From Bacillus aerolatus (GTDB lineage Bacteria > Bacillota > Bacilli > Bacillales > Domibacillaceae): a stretch of 64,000 bases of DNA. The position numbers and the translations under genes are program-made. Below, piece after piece: positions 42,293-51,162 of the stretch. The stretch lies in the NCBI RefSeq assembly GCF_009183655.1, contig NZ_WEIO01000005.1, positions 124,001 to 188,000 of the forward strand, in the 5' to 3' direction. Position 1 is the first letter of the stretch, and every line of letters starts with the position of its first letter. The notes below the pieces were generated by a model, which made no database searches, was not told where the DNA came from, and worked only from the letters and a program-made list of their open reading frames with translations.

Positions 42293-44383
42293 TTAGTTAG
42301 CTAATGTTGGTACCGTTTCTGCTGCTTCTTTCCCGCCGTTTTCATTTTTCTTTGCAAATGACATAATAATGTTGCGGTATTCATCTACTTTTACCGTGCA
42401 GCCAGGCGGCACAACAATCGTTGAGTCAAGCTGGTCGATAATTGCCGGACCGGCAAATTCAGAAAGAACAGGAATTTTGACACGGTCATAAATCGCTGTT
42501 TCTGTAAAGCCCCCCGCTTCTTCAAAATACACGTCACGCGTTTCTTTCAACGCTTCCTCAAGTGTTCCTGACGGCTCTTCTTTATTGAATTCCGGCTTTT
42601 GCACTGTGCCGATCGCTTCGACGCGCAAGCCGTAAATTTCAATGCCTTTCGTGTTGTCTGTAAAAGCAAACTCCCGCTCATGCTCCTTATGGAAACGCTC
42701 GACCGCGTATTCAAGCGAATGCAGCGGACGGTCCACCGAAACTGACAGCGTTCTCCACTGCCCGACGTAACGCATATCAACGTAGCGGATCAAGTTCATA
42801 TTTTCCGATGCAATGCCTTCTTCTTCAAGCAGGCCGATCGCTTCTTTTTCCATTTCGATAAATTCTTTTTCCAAATCTTCTTTTTGAATATCTTCTACAT
42901 TCGTTAAAAATGTTTTCGTGACATCGTGGCGCACATCGACTAATAAACAGCCCATTGCCGCTGCTACACCCGGGTGAGCCGGTACGATGACGTTTGGAAT
43001 TTCCATTTCTTTCGCCAGCTCAGCTCCGTGCAGCGCACCTGCTCCGCCAAATGCAACGAGAGCGAAATCACGCGGATCGTACCCGCGGCGCACAGAGATG
43101 AGACGAAGGGCGTCGCACATGTTAGCATTCGCTACTTTCACGATCGCATCTGCTGCTTCGTGTACATTGTAATTTAATTTAGAGGCTACCGTGTTTTCGA
43201 TCGCTTGCAATGACGCTTCTTTGTCCAATGTCATTTGTCCGTCGAGAAGCTTCGTGCCTAAACGGCCAAGCACAACGTTCGCATCCGTATTCGTCGGTTC
43301 TGTTCCACCGAGTTTGTAGCAGGCAGGTCCCGGCACAGCTCCAGCACTTTGCGGGCCATTGCGCAAGGAACCGCCTTCATCGATCCACGACAAGCTTCCG
43401 CCCCCGGCACCGATCGTTAAAATTTCAATGCTCGGGAAGCCGATCGGGTAGCCGTATTCAATGTACCAGTCTTTCGTGACGCGCAAATCGTTGTCATACA
43501 TTAATGAAATGTCGGTGCTTGTTCCACCCATATCCAGCCCGATGGCATTTTTAAAGCCGCACATGTTGGCAATATGCTTGCTCGCAATAGCGCCGGCCGC
43601 AATCCCGGAGCTTGCCAGGCGGGCAGCATAGCGGGGAACAGTTTCAGATGTCATAACGCCTCCGCCGGAATGAAGGACAAGAATGTCGCCATTGTAGCCG
43701 ACTTCTTTCATTTCTTTTTCGAGTACTTTAATGTACTTACTGATCGTCGGCCCAAGCACCGCGTTCACGATTGTCGTGCTCATGCGCTCATGTTCGAAAA
43801 TTTCCGGCAGCGTGTCAGAAGACGTACAAATGTACACATCTGGCATTTCCTCCTGGAAAATTTCTTTCACGCGCTTTTCATTATCACCGTTCACGTAAGC
43901 GTTCATAAAGCAGATCGCAATCGATTCCACTTGGCGCCTTTTTAAAATTCTAGCAAGCTCGCGCACTTCCGCTTCATTTACTTCTGTGATCATCTCACCC
44001 GAATAGTCGACGCGTTCCGTTAATTCAAACCGGTCGCGGCGCTTAATGTAAGGCTCTGCTACATCATTGTAAGCATCCCATAAATCAAGCTTCGTCCCGC
44101 GGCGGATTTCTGTGACATCACGGAAGCCTTTCGTCGTGACTAGCGCGGCTTTCGGCAGTTTTCTTTCGATCAAAGCATTCGTACCCACAGTCGTTCCGTG
44201 GGAGAACATCGCAATTTGATCTCCCGTCAGCTTCGCTTTCGCAATGCCATTCATCATTCCTTTTTCGGGATTTCCCGGCGTGGAAGACGTTTTTGTTACG
44301 TAGATTTCCCCTGTTTTTTCATCAAATACAAACACATCCGTAAATGTGCCCCCAACATCGACAGCTACATGATATTTACTCAC
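42293..44383 (-). CDS. HyuA-type hydantoinase/oxoprolinase alpha subunit
   Basis: 696 residues from GTG 44383 with GGAGG 7 bases upstream. The ATPase fold shows phosphate-1 DVGGTFTDVFVFDEKTG and the second motif IGLDMGGTSTDISL; the C-terminal hydantoinase A domain follows. It uses ATP to activate the substrate for the HyuB subunit. A sigma-54-type -24/-12 sequence was looked for upstream and not convincingly found. The intergenic region upstream holds repeats. Confidence 0.9.
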   Translation of the reverse strand: MSKYHVAVDVGGTFTDVFVFDEKTGEIYVTKTSSTPGNPEKGMMNGIAKAKLTGDQIAMFSHGTTVGTNALIERKLPKAALVTTKGFRDVTEIRRGTKLDLWDAYNDVAEPYIKRRDRFELTERVDYSGEMITEVNEAEVRELARILKRRQVESIAICFMNAYVNGDNEKRVKEIFQEEMPDVYICTSSDTLPEIFEHERMSTTIVNAVLGPTISKYIKVLEKEMKEVGYNGDILVLHSGGGVMTSETVPRYAARLASSGIAAGAIASKHIANMCGFKNAIGLDMGGTSTDISLMYDNDLRVTKDWYIEYGYPIGFPSIEILTIGAGGGSLSWIDEGGSLRNGPQSAGAVPGPACYKLGGTEPTNTDANVVLGRLGTKLLDGQMTLDKEASLQAIENTVASKLNYNVHEAADAIVKVANANMCDALRLISVRRGYDPRDFALVAFGGAGALHGAELAKEMEIPNVIVPAHPGVAAAMGCLLVDVRHDVTKTFLTNVEDIQKEDLEKEFIEMEKEAIGLLEEEGIASENMNLIRYVDMRYVGQWRTLSVSVDRPLHSLEYAVERFHKEHEREFAFTDNTKGIEIYGLRVEAIGTVQKPEFNKEEPSGTLEEALKETRDVYFEEAGGFTETAIYDRVKIPVLSEFAGPAIIDQLDSTIVVPPGCTVKVDEYRNIIMSFAKKNENGGKEAAETVPTLAN

Positions 44384-44485
44384 TTGATCGCCTCCAGTGT
44401 TTTATTTTAAACATGTCTGTTTAATGTAAAAGTTGAACTTCTTCCTTCCATGCGCTTTCCGGCACCACCTCCTAAAAATGAACAA

Positions 44486-44870
44486 ATGCGGAAGCGCCTC
44501 GATCAGCCTTAGGCAAAAATGTTCTTTCCTCAATGTCTAGCTGCAGGCGCAAGCGCGTACGCTGATTTCGCTCTCTCTGCCGGAGTCAAAGAACGACTCC
44601 TCGTCGAGAGCTATAAATCCGCTATCGCGCTGACCGATCGCCTTTCGCTTTTCTATAAAGAAGTCTGCCTTTTGACTTCATTGAGGAAAGGTTATTTGAC
44701 CTCGAGGGCTAGGCGCTGAAGCTGGACAGTATGAAAAGCGGAGCCGACTGCTATGGGGCGACAAGCATATGCCAATCTGGCGAAGCGGCGCTTTTTGCCG
44801 CACAGCCAGATTGGCATATGACCTCGAGCCCCAAGGAGGCGGAGCTAGACAAAGACCCGCTTCATTAACA
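44486..44870. repeat. Tandem mosaic intergenic repeats 3' of the PxpC-like gene
   Basis: A compound element. The part at 44640-44730 has GAAGTC/GACTTCATTGAGGAAAGG and TGACCTCGAGGGCTAGGCG, like the 19602 copy. The part at 44736-44860 repeats the CATATGCCAATCTGG/CCAGATTGGCATATG core of the 17809 copy. A further unrelated stretch (44540-44640) is inserted near the left end. No gene is supported in the 572-bp gap 44384-44955. Confidence 0.75.
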
Positions 44871-44955
44871 AAGTTATCCACCATATGATTATTTAGTAGT
44901 TTTCTAATAACTTAAAACTGAATATTCAGAACCAGGAACTCACAGCAAGCGCCTG

Positions 44956-45936
44956 CTAAGCTTGCTGGATCATACTTTTTACTTTTTCGATAAGCTGTTC
45001 TTGTTCCCGGCGCAATTGAAACGCCTGATCGACTGTGACCGCATGAAAGCGGACTTTGGACTGCGGCTTTGCCTGTGCAAGAAGGCTTAAATCAGTACTG
45101 ATAACGGTGCCGGTCGTAACAAAACCCCCGCCGCCTGTTCCGTCATTTAGCAAAATGATTAACTCTTCTTCGTTCGGGACAATCACACCGCCGATTGGAT
45201 AAGGAATATCGACTATATTGCCAGGGCTGTTGCCTGATCCGAACGGAGCGTCTTCTTTTACGTAACGGACGCGGCCCCCATGCAGCCGGTAAGCGACTCG
45301 GTTAGACTGTGTGTGAATCGTCCACTCCTTGTTGAGCAGGCCCGTCAATCCTTCATCACTAATACGGTCACTTGTAATACCCAAAACGAGATGAAGATCA
45401 AGTTCCCGGGAAAAAGCAGGCAGTGCTTCTTCCGGTACGCGTTTCCCGACTTGCCGGAGCACTCCCGGCAGCGGTTCATTAAGCGGAAGGAAGTCCCCTT
45501 TTAGGAGCATCCGTCCAAGTACACCGGTAAATCCACTGGCAAAACAGGCGGAGCGGCTTCCGAGCATTTCCGGAGTAGCGAGCCCGCCGGAGACAGCAAG
45601 ATAAGTGAAGACCCCTTCTCGAATGTTCCCGACTGCCAGCACATCTCCCGGCGAAACGGCCGCCGGCTGCCAGAGCGGCAGTTTTTCTCCGTTCAATGTG
45701 GCGTCCGCCGGCGCGCCGGTCAGTACGATAACCGTTTTTTTCTGGAATTCAATGACCGGACCTTTCATCATCATTTCCAAGCCAGCATAATGGCGCGGAT
45801 TGCCGAGCAGCACATTGCCTAACAGGAACGAATATTTATCCGCGGCGCCTGCCGGCGGGACGCCCATATGATAGAAGCCAAATCGGCCCGCGTCCTGAAT
45901 GGTTGACTTTAATCCTGGTTCAAGTATGTGCAGCAC
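44956..45936 (-). CDS. PxpC/KipA-like carboxyltransferase-domain protein
   Basis: 326 residues from GTG 45936, with GGAGGGG inside the end of the preceding gene. CT_A_B domain: LKSTIQDAGRFGFYHMGVPP and GSGNSPGNIVDIPYPIGGVIV. With PxpB it forms part of 5-oxoprolinase PxpABC in bacteria, or the KipI/KipA pair. The PxpA (LamB/YcsF) subunit is missing from this window, so a different function, perhaps with HyuAB, is possible. Confidence 0.88.
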   Translation of the reverse strand: MLHILEPGLKSTIQDAGRFGFYHMGVPPAGAADKYSFLLGNVLLGNPRHYAGLEMMMKGPVIEFQKKTVIVLTGAPADATLNGEKLPLWQPAAVSPGDVLAVGNIREGVFTYLAVSGGLATPEMLGSRSACFASGFTGVLGRMLLKGDFLPLNEPLPGVLRQVGKRVPEEALPAFSRELDLHLVLGITSDRISDEGLTGLLNKEWTIHTQSNRVAYRLHGGRVRYVKEDAPFGSGNSPGNIVDIPYPIGGVIVPNEEELIILLNDGTGGGGFVTTGTVISTDLSLLAQAKPQSKVRFHAVTVDQAFQLRREQEQLIEKVKSMIQQA

Positions 45937-45939
45937 GGC

Positions 45940-46824
45940 TTAAAACCCCTCCATCAACTGTGATATATAAGTAGTCCCTTTTTCGTCATACTGTTCAACG
46001 GAAAATTGGACGGGCTTGATTTTATATTCGTACGTGCGCTTTTTTACTTCTTCGCGGATGTTGTAAAATTCTGCTTCAGTGATGGGGCGATATTTCCATA
46101 AATCACCAGGTTTGGCCAAGAAAAACGAATCGTGAAAAACGGACAGGCTCTGACCCGGATCATATACCGGAACAGCCGATAGGCCGATCAGCTGGTAGCT
46201 TCCAGTTGATTCTGTCGGATACACAACGGTAAAAGCTCCTCCCACTCCGACGGCTTCGCCCGGGGTATATGCCCGCGGACTCTTATATTTCGGCGCCTGG
46301 ATGACTTTATCATTCCGTACTCCGAGCGGAAATCCCCAAGCGGTACCCGGTTTAAAACCGAGCGATGTAATAAAATACGGCGTGGAAGAATGAGCAGAAA
46401 TAAAAGCGTCCTTATCCGTAAATCCGTTCGCTTTCATGACAAATGTAAAATCATCGCCGCCTGCTTCCGGCTGTAAGTGCTGATACTTTTTCATTGTTTT
46501 TTCCGTTATGGTGTCGTTATACCAAACTGGAATTTCAATGATCCGGCTGCTGAAATTCAACTCGGACCGGTCACTTTTTTGCTGGTCAATTTCCTGCAAA
46601 TAATCGAGTAAATGATAAGGAGAGATCTCATTAGGGTCGTAGCGGATTAAATAAGACGCATTGCCGGGATAAATTTCAATCATGCCCGGAATGTCGCGGT
46701 TTCTCAGCTCATTTGTAATAGAAATGGCTTTAAAATTGCTTTCAATTCTCATGTCTTTTGAAATTTCCGCGTAAATATATTCATCTCCGCAAAAATCAAA
46801 TCTCGTTTCCGGGAAAATTAACAA
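45940..46824 (-). CDS. PxpB/KipI-like carboxyltransferase-domain protein
   Basis: 294 residues from TTG 46824 (GGAGAG 7 bases upstream). CT_C_D domain with YFITSLGFKPGTAWGFPLG, TPGEAVGVGGAFTVVYP and STGSYQLIGLSAVP. It is longer than KipI and PxpB (about 220-240 residues) owing to a ~40-residue C-terminal extension. It sits 3 bp before the PxpC-like gene, so they are coupled. Confidence 0.87.
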   Translation of the reverse strand: MLIFPETRFDFCGDEYIYAEISKDMRIESNFKAISITNELRNRDIPGMIEIYPGNASYLIRYDPNEISPYHLLDYLQEIDQQKSDRSELNFSSRIIEIPVWYNDTITEKTMKKYQHLQPEAGGDDFTFVMKANGFTDKDAFISAHSSTPYFITSLGFKPGTAWGFPLGVRNDKVIQAPKYKSPRAYTPGEAVGVGGAFTVVYPTESTGSYQLIGLSAVPVYDPGQSLSVFHDSFFLAKPGDLWKYRPITEAEFYNIREEVKKRTYEYKIKPVQFSVEQYDEKGTTYISQLMEGF

Positions 46825-46837
46825 GTTGATCTCTCCT

Positions 46838-48868
46838 TCATTTCAATGCCTTCTTCATTCTTCGGCTGATCGTCGATGCACTGACCCCAAGCACACTTGA
46901 CGCTTTGGCTGCTGTCCCATATTTGCCAACAGCAAGCCGGATTAACTGATCTTCCACTTCTTCAACGGCTTCTTTTAGCGGCATGATTCCGCGGACGGTT
47001 AAATGGGCCGATTCTTCTGTTTCTGTATTCCAAACAGCTCGGAACACATCGTCTCCGGAAATCACTTCTTTCCTGCCCATCACCACGAGCCGCTCCATCA
47101 CATTTTGCAATTCCCTAATGTTTCCTGGCCACTGATAGCTTTCCAGCAACTGCAGCCCTTCTCTTGAAAACTTTTTCTCTTTTTTATAGGCTGCGTTTAA
47201 CTCGTCGAGAAAGTAAAGAGCGAGCGGCGCAATATCTTCTTTCCGTTTTCGCAGCGGCGGGATTTGCAGCGGAATGACGTGCAGCCGGTAAAACAAATCT
47301 TCACGAAAGGTTTGTGCTGTCACCATCTTTCTCAAGTTCCTGTTCGTTGCGGCAAGCACCCGCACATTCACTTTGATCGGTACTAAACCGCCAACCCGGA
47401 CAATTTCACGCTCCTGCAGCACCCGCAAAAGCTTCACTTGCATATGAAGCGGGATTTCAGATATTTCATCAAGAAAAATCGTGCCGCCGTCCGCTGCTTC
47501 AAACAACCCTTTCTTTTTCTCAACGGCACTCGTAAAGGCACCTTTTTCATGTCCAAACAATTCACTTTCCAGCAGGTTTTCAGGAATCGCTCCGCAGTTA
47601 ATCGTGACAAACGTTTCATTTGAGCGCTGGCTGTACGAGTGAATCCGGCTGGCGATTACTTCTTTCCCGGCCCCTGATTCCCCGCTGATCAAAACAGTTG
47701 AATCTGTTTCTGCTACTTCTTTTATCTTTTCTACGAGCTCTGTCATTACTAGCGAGCGGTACACTAAATTTTTCATAAAATTCGGCGTGTCCCGGTTTTC
47801 ATCTTCCGGTTTCTTTTTCTGTAATGGTTCTTCAGTGCTTACGTCACGGGACAAGACGATAATCTTTTCCAATTCACCTTTTTTAAACACCGGCGCAGCT
47901 GTGGATAAAATGTTTATATTTTGCTTGTTGCTTTGTGCCGCGCTGACCCGGTGCTGCTCTTTCAAGCATAAGTCCACAATATTCGGCTCAAACAGTCCTT
48001 TAGCTTCAAGGTCATATACATTTAACCGGATCAATTCTTCTTTTGAATACGGTCTCCAAAATTCTTGCAGGAACGCACCGGCGACACTTGTAATCTCTCC
48101 AGAAGGCTGAATGACTAAAATTTGTTCATTAGAAGCGGCATAAATAGCTTGCAGCTCTTCACTCAATTCGCGGACAAATTGCAGTTCACTTACGGCTTTT
48201 TCCAGATGCTCCTGCAAGTAAAATACATGGACGATACCTTGTGCCTGCCCGTTATGGTACACTGGCGAAAAATGACCAGTCATTTTTTTAAAATTAAACG
48301 AGCTGTCTACACCAAACTTTTTGTCACCTGCCAAAATAGCCTCCATCTCCACGTCAGCCGCGAGAATGTTTTTATAACTTCTGCCGGCAAGAATGGAGCG
48401 CGGCAATCCTAAAATCTGGCCGGCCGTTTCATTCATGAAATTTACTTCAAACTGCTGATTCGTCGTTACGATGCCAATTTCGGCGCTGTTTAAACCGTGA
48501 TTCAAAAACTCCAACTGCAGCCGGGTAAGCGTATCTTTCGCTTCTTGAATCGTAATATAGCCTACCGCTTCGTTTTGTTCATTTACGCCGGCGACGATAT
48601 GGCAATTGTGACAAAATTCCACCCATCCGGTCTCCCGGACAAGCAGCAAGTCTTTTTCAAAGTCAATTGGCTGAGTCAGTGAAGAAGCGTCAGTCACTTG
48701 TTTCAACAAATCAGCAAGCGTCAGATACCCAACAAGCTTTTCTTTTTCGTAAATAAAAGCCACGCGGCTCTCTTCCCGGGCAAGCAAGTCGATTACATCT
48801 TGAACCGTTGCCTGACTTGACACCCTCGGCGGCAAAGGCAATAAAATCTCCTGCCATTTCCATCTCAT
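46838..48868 (-). CDS. Sigma-54-dependent activator with CBS and PAS sensory domains
   Basis: 676 residues. CBS pair (residues ~15-115), two PAS domains (~130-240 and ~250-340), AAA+ domain with Walker [20 protein letters not shown] (a natural variant of the GAFTGA sigma-54 contact loop), Walker [10 protein letters not shown] and a C-terminal Fis-type HTH ([18 protein letters not shown]). It should activate RpoN promoters in response to a metabolic signal, with CBS domains suggesting adenosyl ligands and PAS a small molecule or redox state. It lies 13 bp before the PxpB gene. The target promoter was not found. Confidence 0.93.
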   Translation of the reverse strand: MRWKWQEILLPLPPRVSSQATVQDVIDLLAREESRVAFIYEKEKLVGYLTLADLLKQVTDASSLTQPIDFEKDLLLVRETGWVEFCHNCHIVAGVNEQNEAVGYITIQEAKDTLTRLQLEFLNHGLNSAEIGIVTTNQQFEVNFMNETAGQILGLPRSILAGRSYKNILAADVEMEAILAGDKKFGVDSSFNFKKMTGHFSPVYHNGQAQGIVHVFYLQEHLEKAVSELQFVRELSEELQAIYAASNEQILVIQPSGEITSVAGAFLQEFWRPYSKEELIRLNVYDLEAKGLFEPNIVDLCLKEQHRVSAAQSNKQNINILSTAAPVFKKGELEKIIVLSRDVSTEEPLQKKKPEDENRDTPNFMKNLVYRSLVMTELVEKIKEVAETDSTVLISGESGAGKEVIASRIHSYSQRSNETFVTINCGAIPENLLESELFGHEKGAFTSAVEKKKGLFEAADGGTIFLDEISEIPLHMQVKLLRVLQEREIVRVGGLVPIKVNVRVLAATNRNLRKMVTAQTFREDLFYRLHVIPLQIPPLRKRKEDIAPLALYFLDELNAAYKKEKKFSREGLQLLESYQWPGNIRELQNVMERLVVMGRKEVISGDDVFRAVWNTETEESAHLTVRGIMPLKEAVEEVEDQLIRLAVGKYGTAAKASSVLGVSASTISRRMKKALK

Positions 48869-48939
48869 GTCTGCTTATCCCCTTTCGATCCTATCGCAGG
48901 GAAAGAAAAGAACCTTCTGTCTGGCGGATTGCTTCTACG

Positions 48940-48953
48940 TGAATGCGTTTACA
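48940..48953 (-). promoter_or_regulatory. cre-like site upstream of the sigma-54 activator
   Basis: The minus strand reads ATGTAAACGCATTCA, fitting WTGNAANCGNWNNCW. It lies about 75 bp before the activator ATG, a common position for CcpA repression. Confidence 0.5.
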
Positions 48954-49114
48954 TTTATTTTTATATAAGCAAGTATCGTGCCAAATAAAAAGAATCGATG
49001 AAACAAAAGTAAAATTCAGAAAAAACACGCTTTTTATTCACGATTTAGACAGAATTCTTTTTCCCGCTTCACTCCTTTCTTTCGACAAAAACAGATGAAA
49101 AACCTTTCTTGATC

Positions 49115-49148
49115 TTGCAGTTTTGCAAGTTAACTTGCAAAACTGCAA
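49115..49148. repeat. Perfect 34-bp palindrome
   Basis: A perfect palindrome centred on GTTAAC; its left arm is TTGCAGTTTTGCAAG. It has no loop and no T-run, so it is not a standard terminator. It lies between glycerate kinase (upstream on this strand) and the sigma-54 activator. Confidence 0.7.
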
Positions 49149-49162
49149 TTCACTTTAGCGGA

Positions 49163-49215
49163 GTGGGGGACTGACCCCCACCGCTTTAAAGCGGTGAAGA
49201 TCAGTCCCCCTTTTT
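49163..49215. repeat. GGGGGACTGACCCCC repeat with alternative hairpins, second copy
   Basis: GTGGGGGACTGACCCCCAC forms one hairpin. GGGGGACTGA can alternatively pair with TCAGTCCCCC at 49201-49210, which is followed by TTTTT on the plus strand. ACCGCTTTAAAGCGGT between them is a palindrome. Same family as 23854-23915. Confidence 0.7.
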
Positions 49216-49231
49216 CATCGTTTATCATTTT

Positions 49232-50362
49232 TTATTTTTGTAGTGCGTAAAGCCGGAGCAGTTGTTCGGTTGTTTGCCGGGCTTGACGGGCGGCCGTGTT
49301 CGGGTGCATTGCTTGTTTTATTGTTAGGCAGTCGGTCTGGATGGAGAAGATCCCGTCAAAATATGGGTGAAGAGCTTCAATGTCTTCGCCGAGCCGGCCG
49401 GCGATGGCGACAACTGGTTTACGATGCTGCTTCGCGAGTTTCGCTACGCCGACCGGCACCTTCCCGAGCAAGCTTTGTCCGTCGAGGCTTCCTTCTCCGG
49501 TGATAACTAAATCTGCCCACTCAATGTCTGTTTCCAAGCCTGTTAACTGAATGACCGTATCAATTCCAGAAACGATTTCGCCGCCGAGCGCAGCTGCAAT
49601 GGCACCACCGAGGCCGCCAGCCGCTCCGCTTCCTTTCACCTTCTGCACGTCCACGCCGTACACTCTCTGAAACAAGCAGGCCGCTTTTTGCAGCGCCTGA
49701 TCGAGCAGTACCACTTCTTCTTCGGCCGCTCCTTTTTGCGGCGCGAACACAAACGCTGCTCCATCGCTGCCGTAAAATGGATTCATCACGTCGCTCGCGG
49801 CAAGAAAGCGCGTCTCGCGGATAGCCGGATAGATCTCTTCATCCGAAAAAGAAGCAATTTCAAGCAGCGGGTTGCCGGCACAATTTATTTCATTTCTGCA
49901 ATTGTCGAACAGTTTCCAGCCGAGCGCCTGCAGCATGCCAAATCCGCCGTCATTTGTGGCACTGCCGCCAAGCGATATAATAATCTGGCGAAAACCTTCA
50001 TCGAGCGCCGCTTTCACTTGTTCACCAAGCCCGAATGTATTGGTTGTCATCGGCGAACGCTCCTCATCCGATAACAATGTCAGCCCGCTGCTTTCAGCGC
50101 ATTCAATCAAAGCGGCCGGTTCTCCTTCATACTCCATGGCGAGATAGGAAGCTGTCATTTGGCGCATGAGCGGGTCATGAACAGTTAACGGCCGGAGCGT
50201 GCCGTTTAAAGCGGCTATTGTCCCTTCGCCGCCGTCCGCCATCGGTACTACTTTTACTTGTGCATCCGGCACCGCCTTTTTTATCCCTTCAGCCATCGCT
50301 TGTCCTACTTTTTCCGCTGAAAGCGATCCTTTAAATGAATCAGGTGCAATTAAAATATTCAC
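49232..50362 (-). CDS. Glycerate kinase (GarK/GlxK family)
   Basis: 376 residues from GTG 50362; ATG 50368 lies one base after the ribosome site AGAGGG. MNILIAPDSFKGSLSAEKVG is a typical start; the ATP/glycerate-binding region includes VVPMADGGEGTIAAL, SLGGSATNDGGFG and ITGEGSLDGQSLLGKVPVG. It phosphorylates glycerate to 2- or 3-phosphoglycerate. It appears to be transcribed alone. Confidence 0.93.
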   Translation of the reverse strand: MNILIAPDSFKGSLSAEKVGQAMAEGIKKAVPDAQVKVVPMADGGEGTIAALNGTLRPLTVHDPLMRQMTASYLAMEYEGEPAALIECAESSGLTLLSDEERSPMTTNTFGLGEQVKAALDEGFRQIIISLGGSATNDGGFGMLQALGWKLFDNCRNEINCAGNPLLEIASFSDEEIYPAIRETRFLAASDVMNPFYGSDGAAFVFAPQKGAAEEEVVLLDQALQKAACLFQRVYGVDVQKVKGSGAAGGLGGAIAAALGGEIVSGIDTVIQLTGLETDIEWADLVITGEGSLDGQSLLGKVPVGVAKLAKQHRKPVVAIAGRLGEDIEALHPYFDGIFSIQTDCLTIKQAMHPNTAARQARQTTEQLLRLYALQK

Positions 50363-50433
50363 ACTCATCCCTCTTTTGTCATTTTCTTTATTTTACTTGA
50401 TTAGGCTCGTATTTTCCCGATTGCGGCTAGTAA

Positions 50434-50467
50434 CCGAAAAAACGCTTGAGGACTTTCCTCAAGCGTT
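50434..50467 (-). terminator. Terminator after the small membrane protein
   Basis: A perfect 12-bp stem AACGCTTGAGGA/TCCTCAAGCGTT with 3-nt loop. On the minus strand it is followed by TTTTTT. Confidence 0.85.
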
Positions 50468-50497
50468 CACTAAAGTGCTCGTTAGTACATCTATAGC

Positions 50498-50698
50498 TTA
50501 ATCCTCTTTACATGAAAAAGACCAATTAAATCCAAAGAGATCCTTTTCAACACTTGGATTTCCATTCATGTCGTAACAAGCATTTGTTGCTTCCACAATT
50601 GTTAAGTGACTCGTTACTGAAGTATAACCAATGATTAAGAATAATACGGATACAACCGCAGCCACAATGGATGCATACGCTTTAGCGTTATACTTCAT
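50498..50698 (-). CDS. Small membrane-anchored protein of unknown function
   Basis: 66 residues. One N-terminal membrane helix (ASIVAAVVSVLFLIIGYTSV) is followed by a short extracytoplasmic tail with two cysteines (ACYDMNG and FSCKED) that could form a disulfide. AGGGGG precedes ATG 50698 and a terminator follows. I do not recognise the family. Confidence 0.65.
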   Translation of the reverse strand: MKYNAKAYASIVAAVVSVLFLIIGYTSVTSHLTIVEATNACYDMNGNPSVEKDLFGFNWSFSCKED

Positions 50699-50775
50699 TG
50701 CTTCTTGCCCCCTACTCTTAAACTTTAACTATTAATAGGCGAATTAATTTCTGCAATCCAGCGGCGCTTTTTTTG

Positions 50776-51057
50776 TTACTTTCCTCTAATGGCGCTTGTG
50801 ACGAGGGCGAATGCGGTAATGATGTGCATAAACATGCCGACGAACGGAATCCAGCCGATAACGGATGTGATGATGCCGAGTATGCTGCCGGTGAGACTTC
50901 TTCCGGCACTTAATGCAAGCAATAAGGTGATAATGTGCATGACGGCCATAAAACCGAGCGGCGCCCATAAATTGCCAACGATAATTGAAGCACCGATAAT
51001 CGGCACGCCGAGTACGGCTTCCATGCCTCCGGTAATCCATTTCATTGCAGTGACCAT
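50776..51057 (-). CDS. Small membrane protein of unknown function
   Basis: 93 residues with three hydrophobic segments rich in Gly and small residues, including IITSVIGWIPFVGMFMHIIT. AAAGGAGAG precedes ATG 51057. The composition fits a Bacillus small integral membrane protein; no function can be given. Confidence 0.7.
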   Translation of the reverse strand: MVTAMKWITGGMEAVLGVPIIGASIIVGNLWAPLGFMAVMHIITLLLALSAGRSLTGSILGIITSVIGWIPFVGMFMHIITAFALVTSAIRGK

Positions 51058-51098
51058 TATGATTCTCTCCTTTTTATTATCCGTTTCTTATAGAGGTT

Positions 51099-51160
51099 GT
51101 TCAAAAATTATAGGAAGACCAGCTGGCAAATGTCTCGGTTTTTTATCTTCCTTTTTGAAC
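51099..51160 (-). terminator. Long hairpin after the MFS gene
   Basis: GTTCAAAAA/TTTTTGAAC arms with AGGAAGA/TCTTCCT inside, downstream of the MFS stop codon at 51163. Confidence 0.6.
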
Positions 51161-51162
51161 AC

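Noticed and set aside
44440-44475. Sigma-54 promoter upstream of HyuA (TGGTGCC...GCGCA on the minus strand)
   Set aside because: GG and GC elements are 9 or 11 bp apart, never the required 10, and RpoN promoters tolerate no spacing change.
44519-44884. ORFs in the gap between HyuA and the PxpC-like gene
   Set aside because: They are translations of repeat elements, with no ribosome sites and matching repeat DNA elsewhere.
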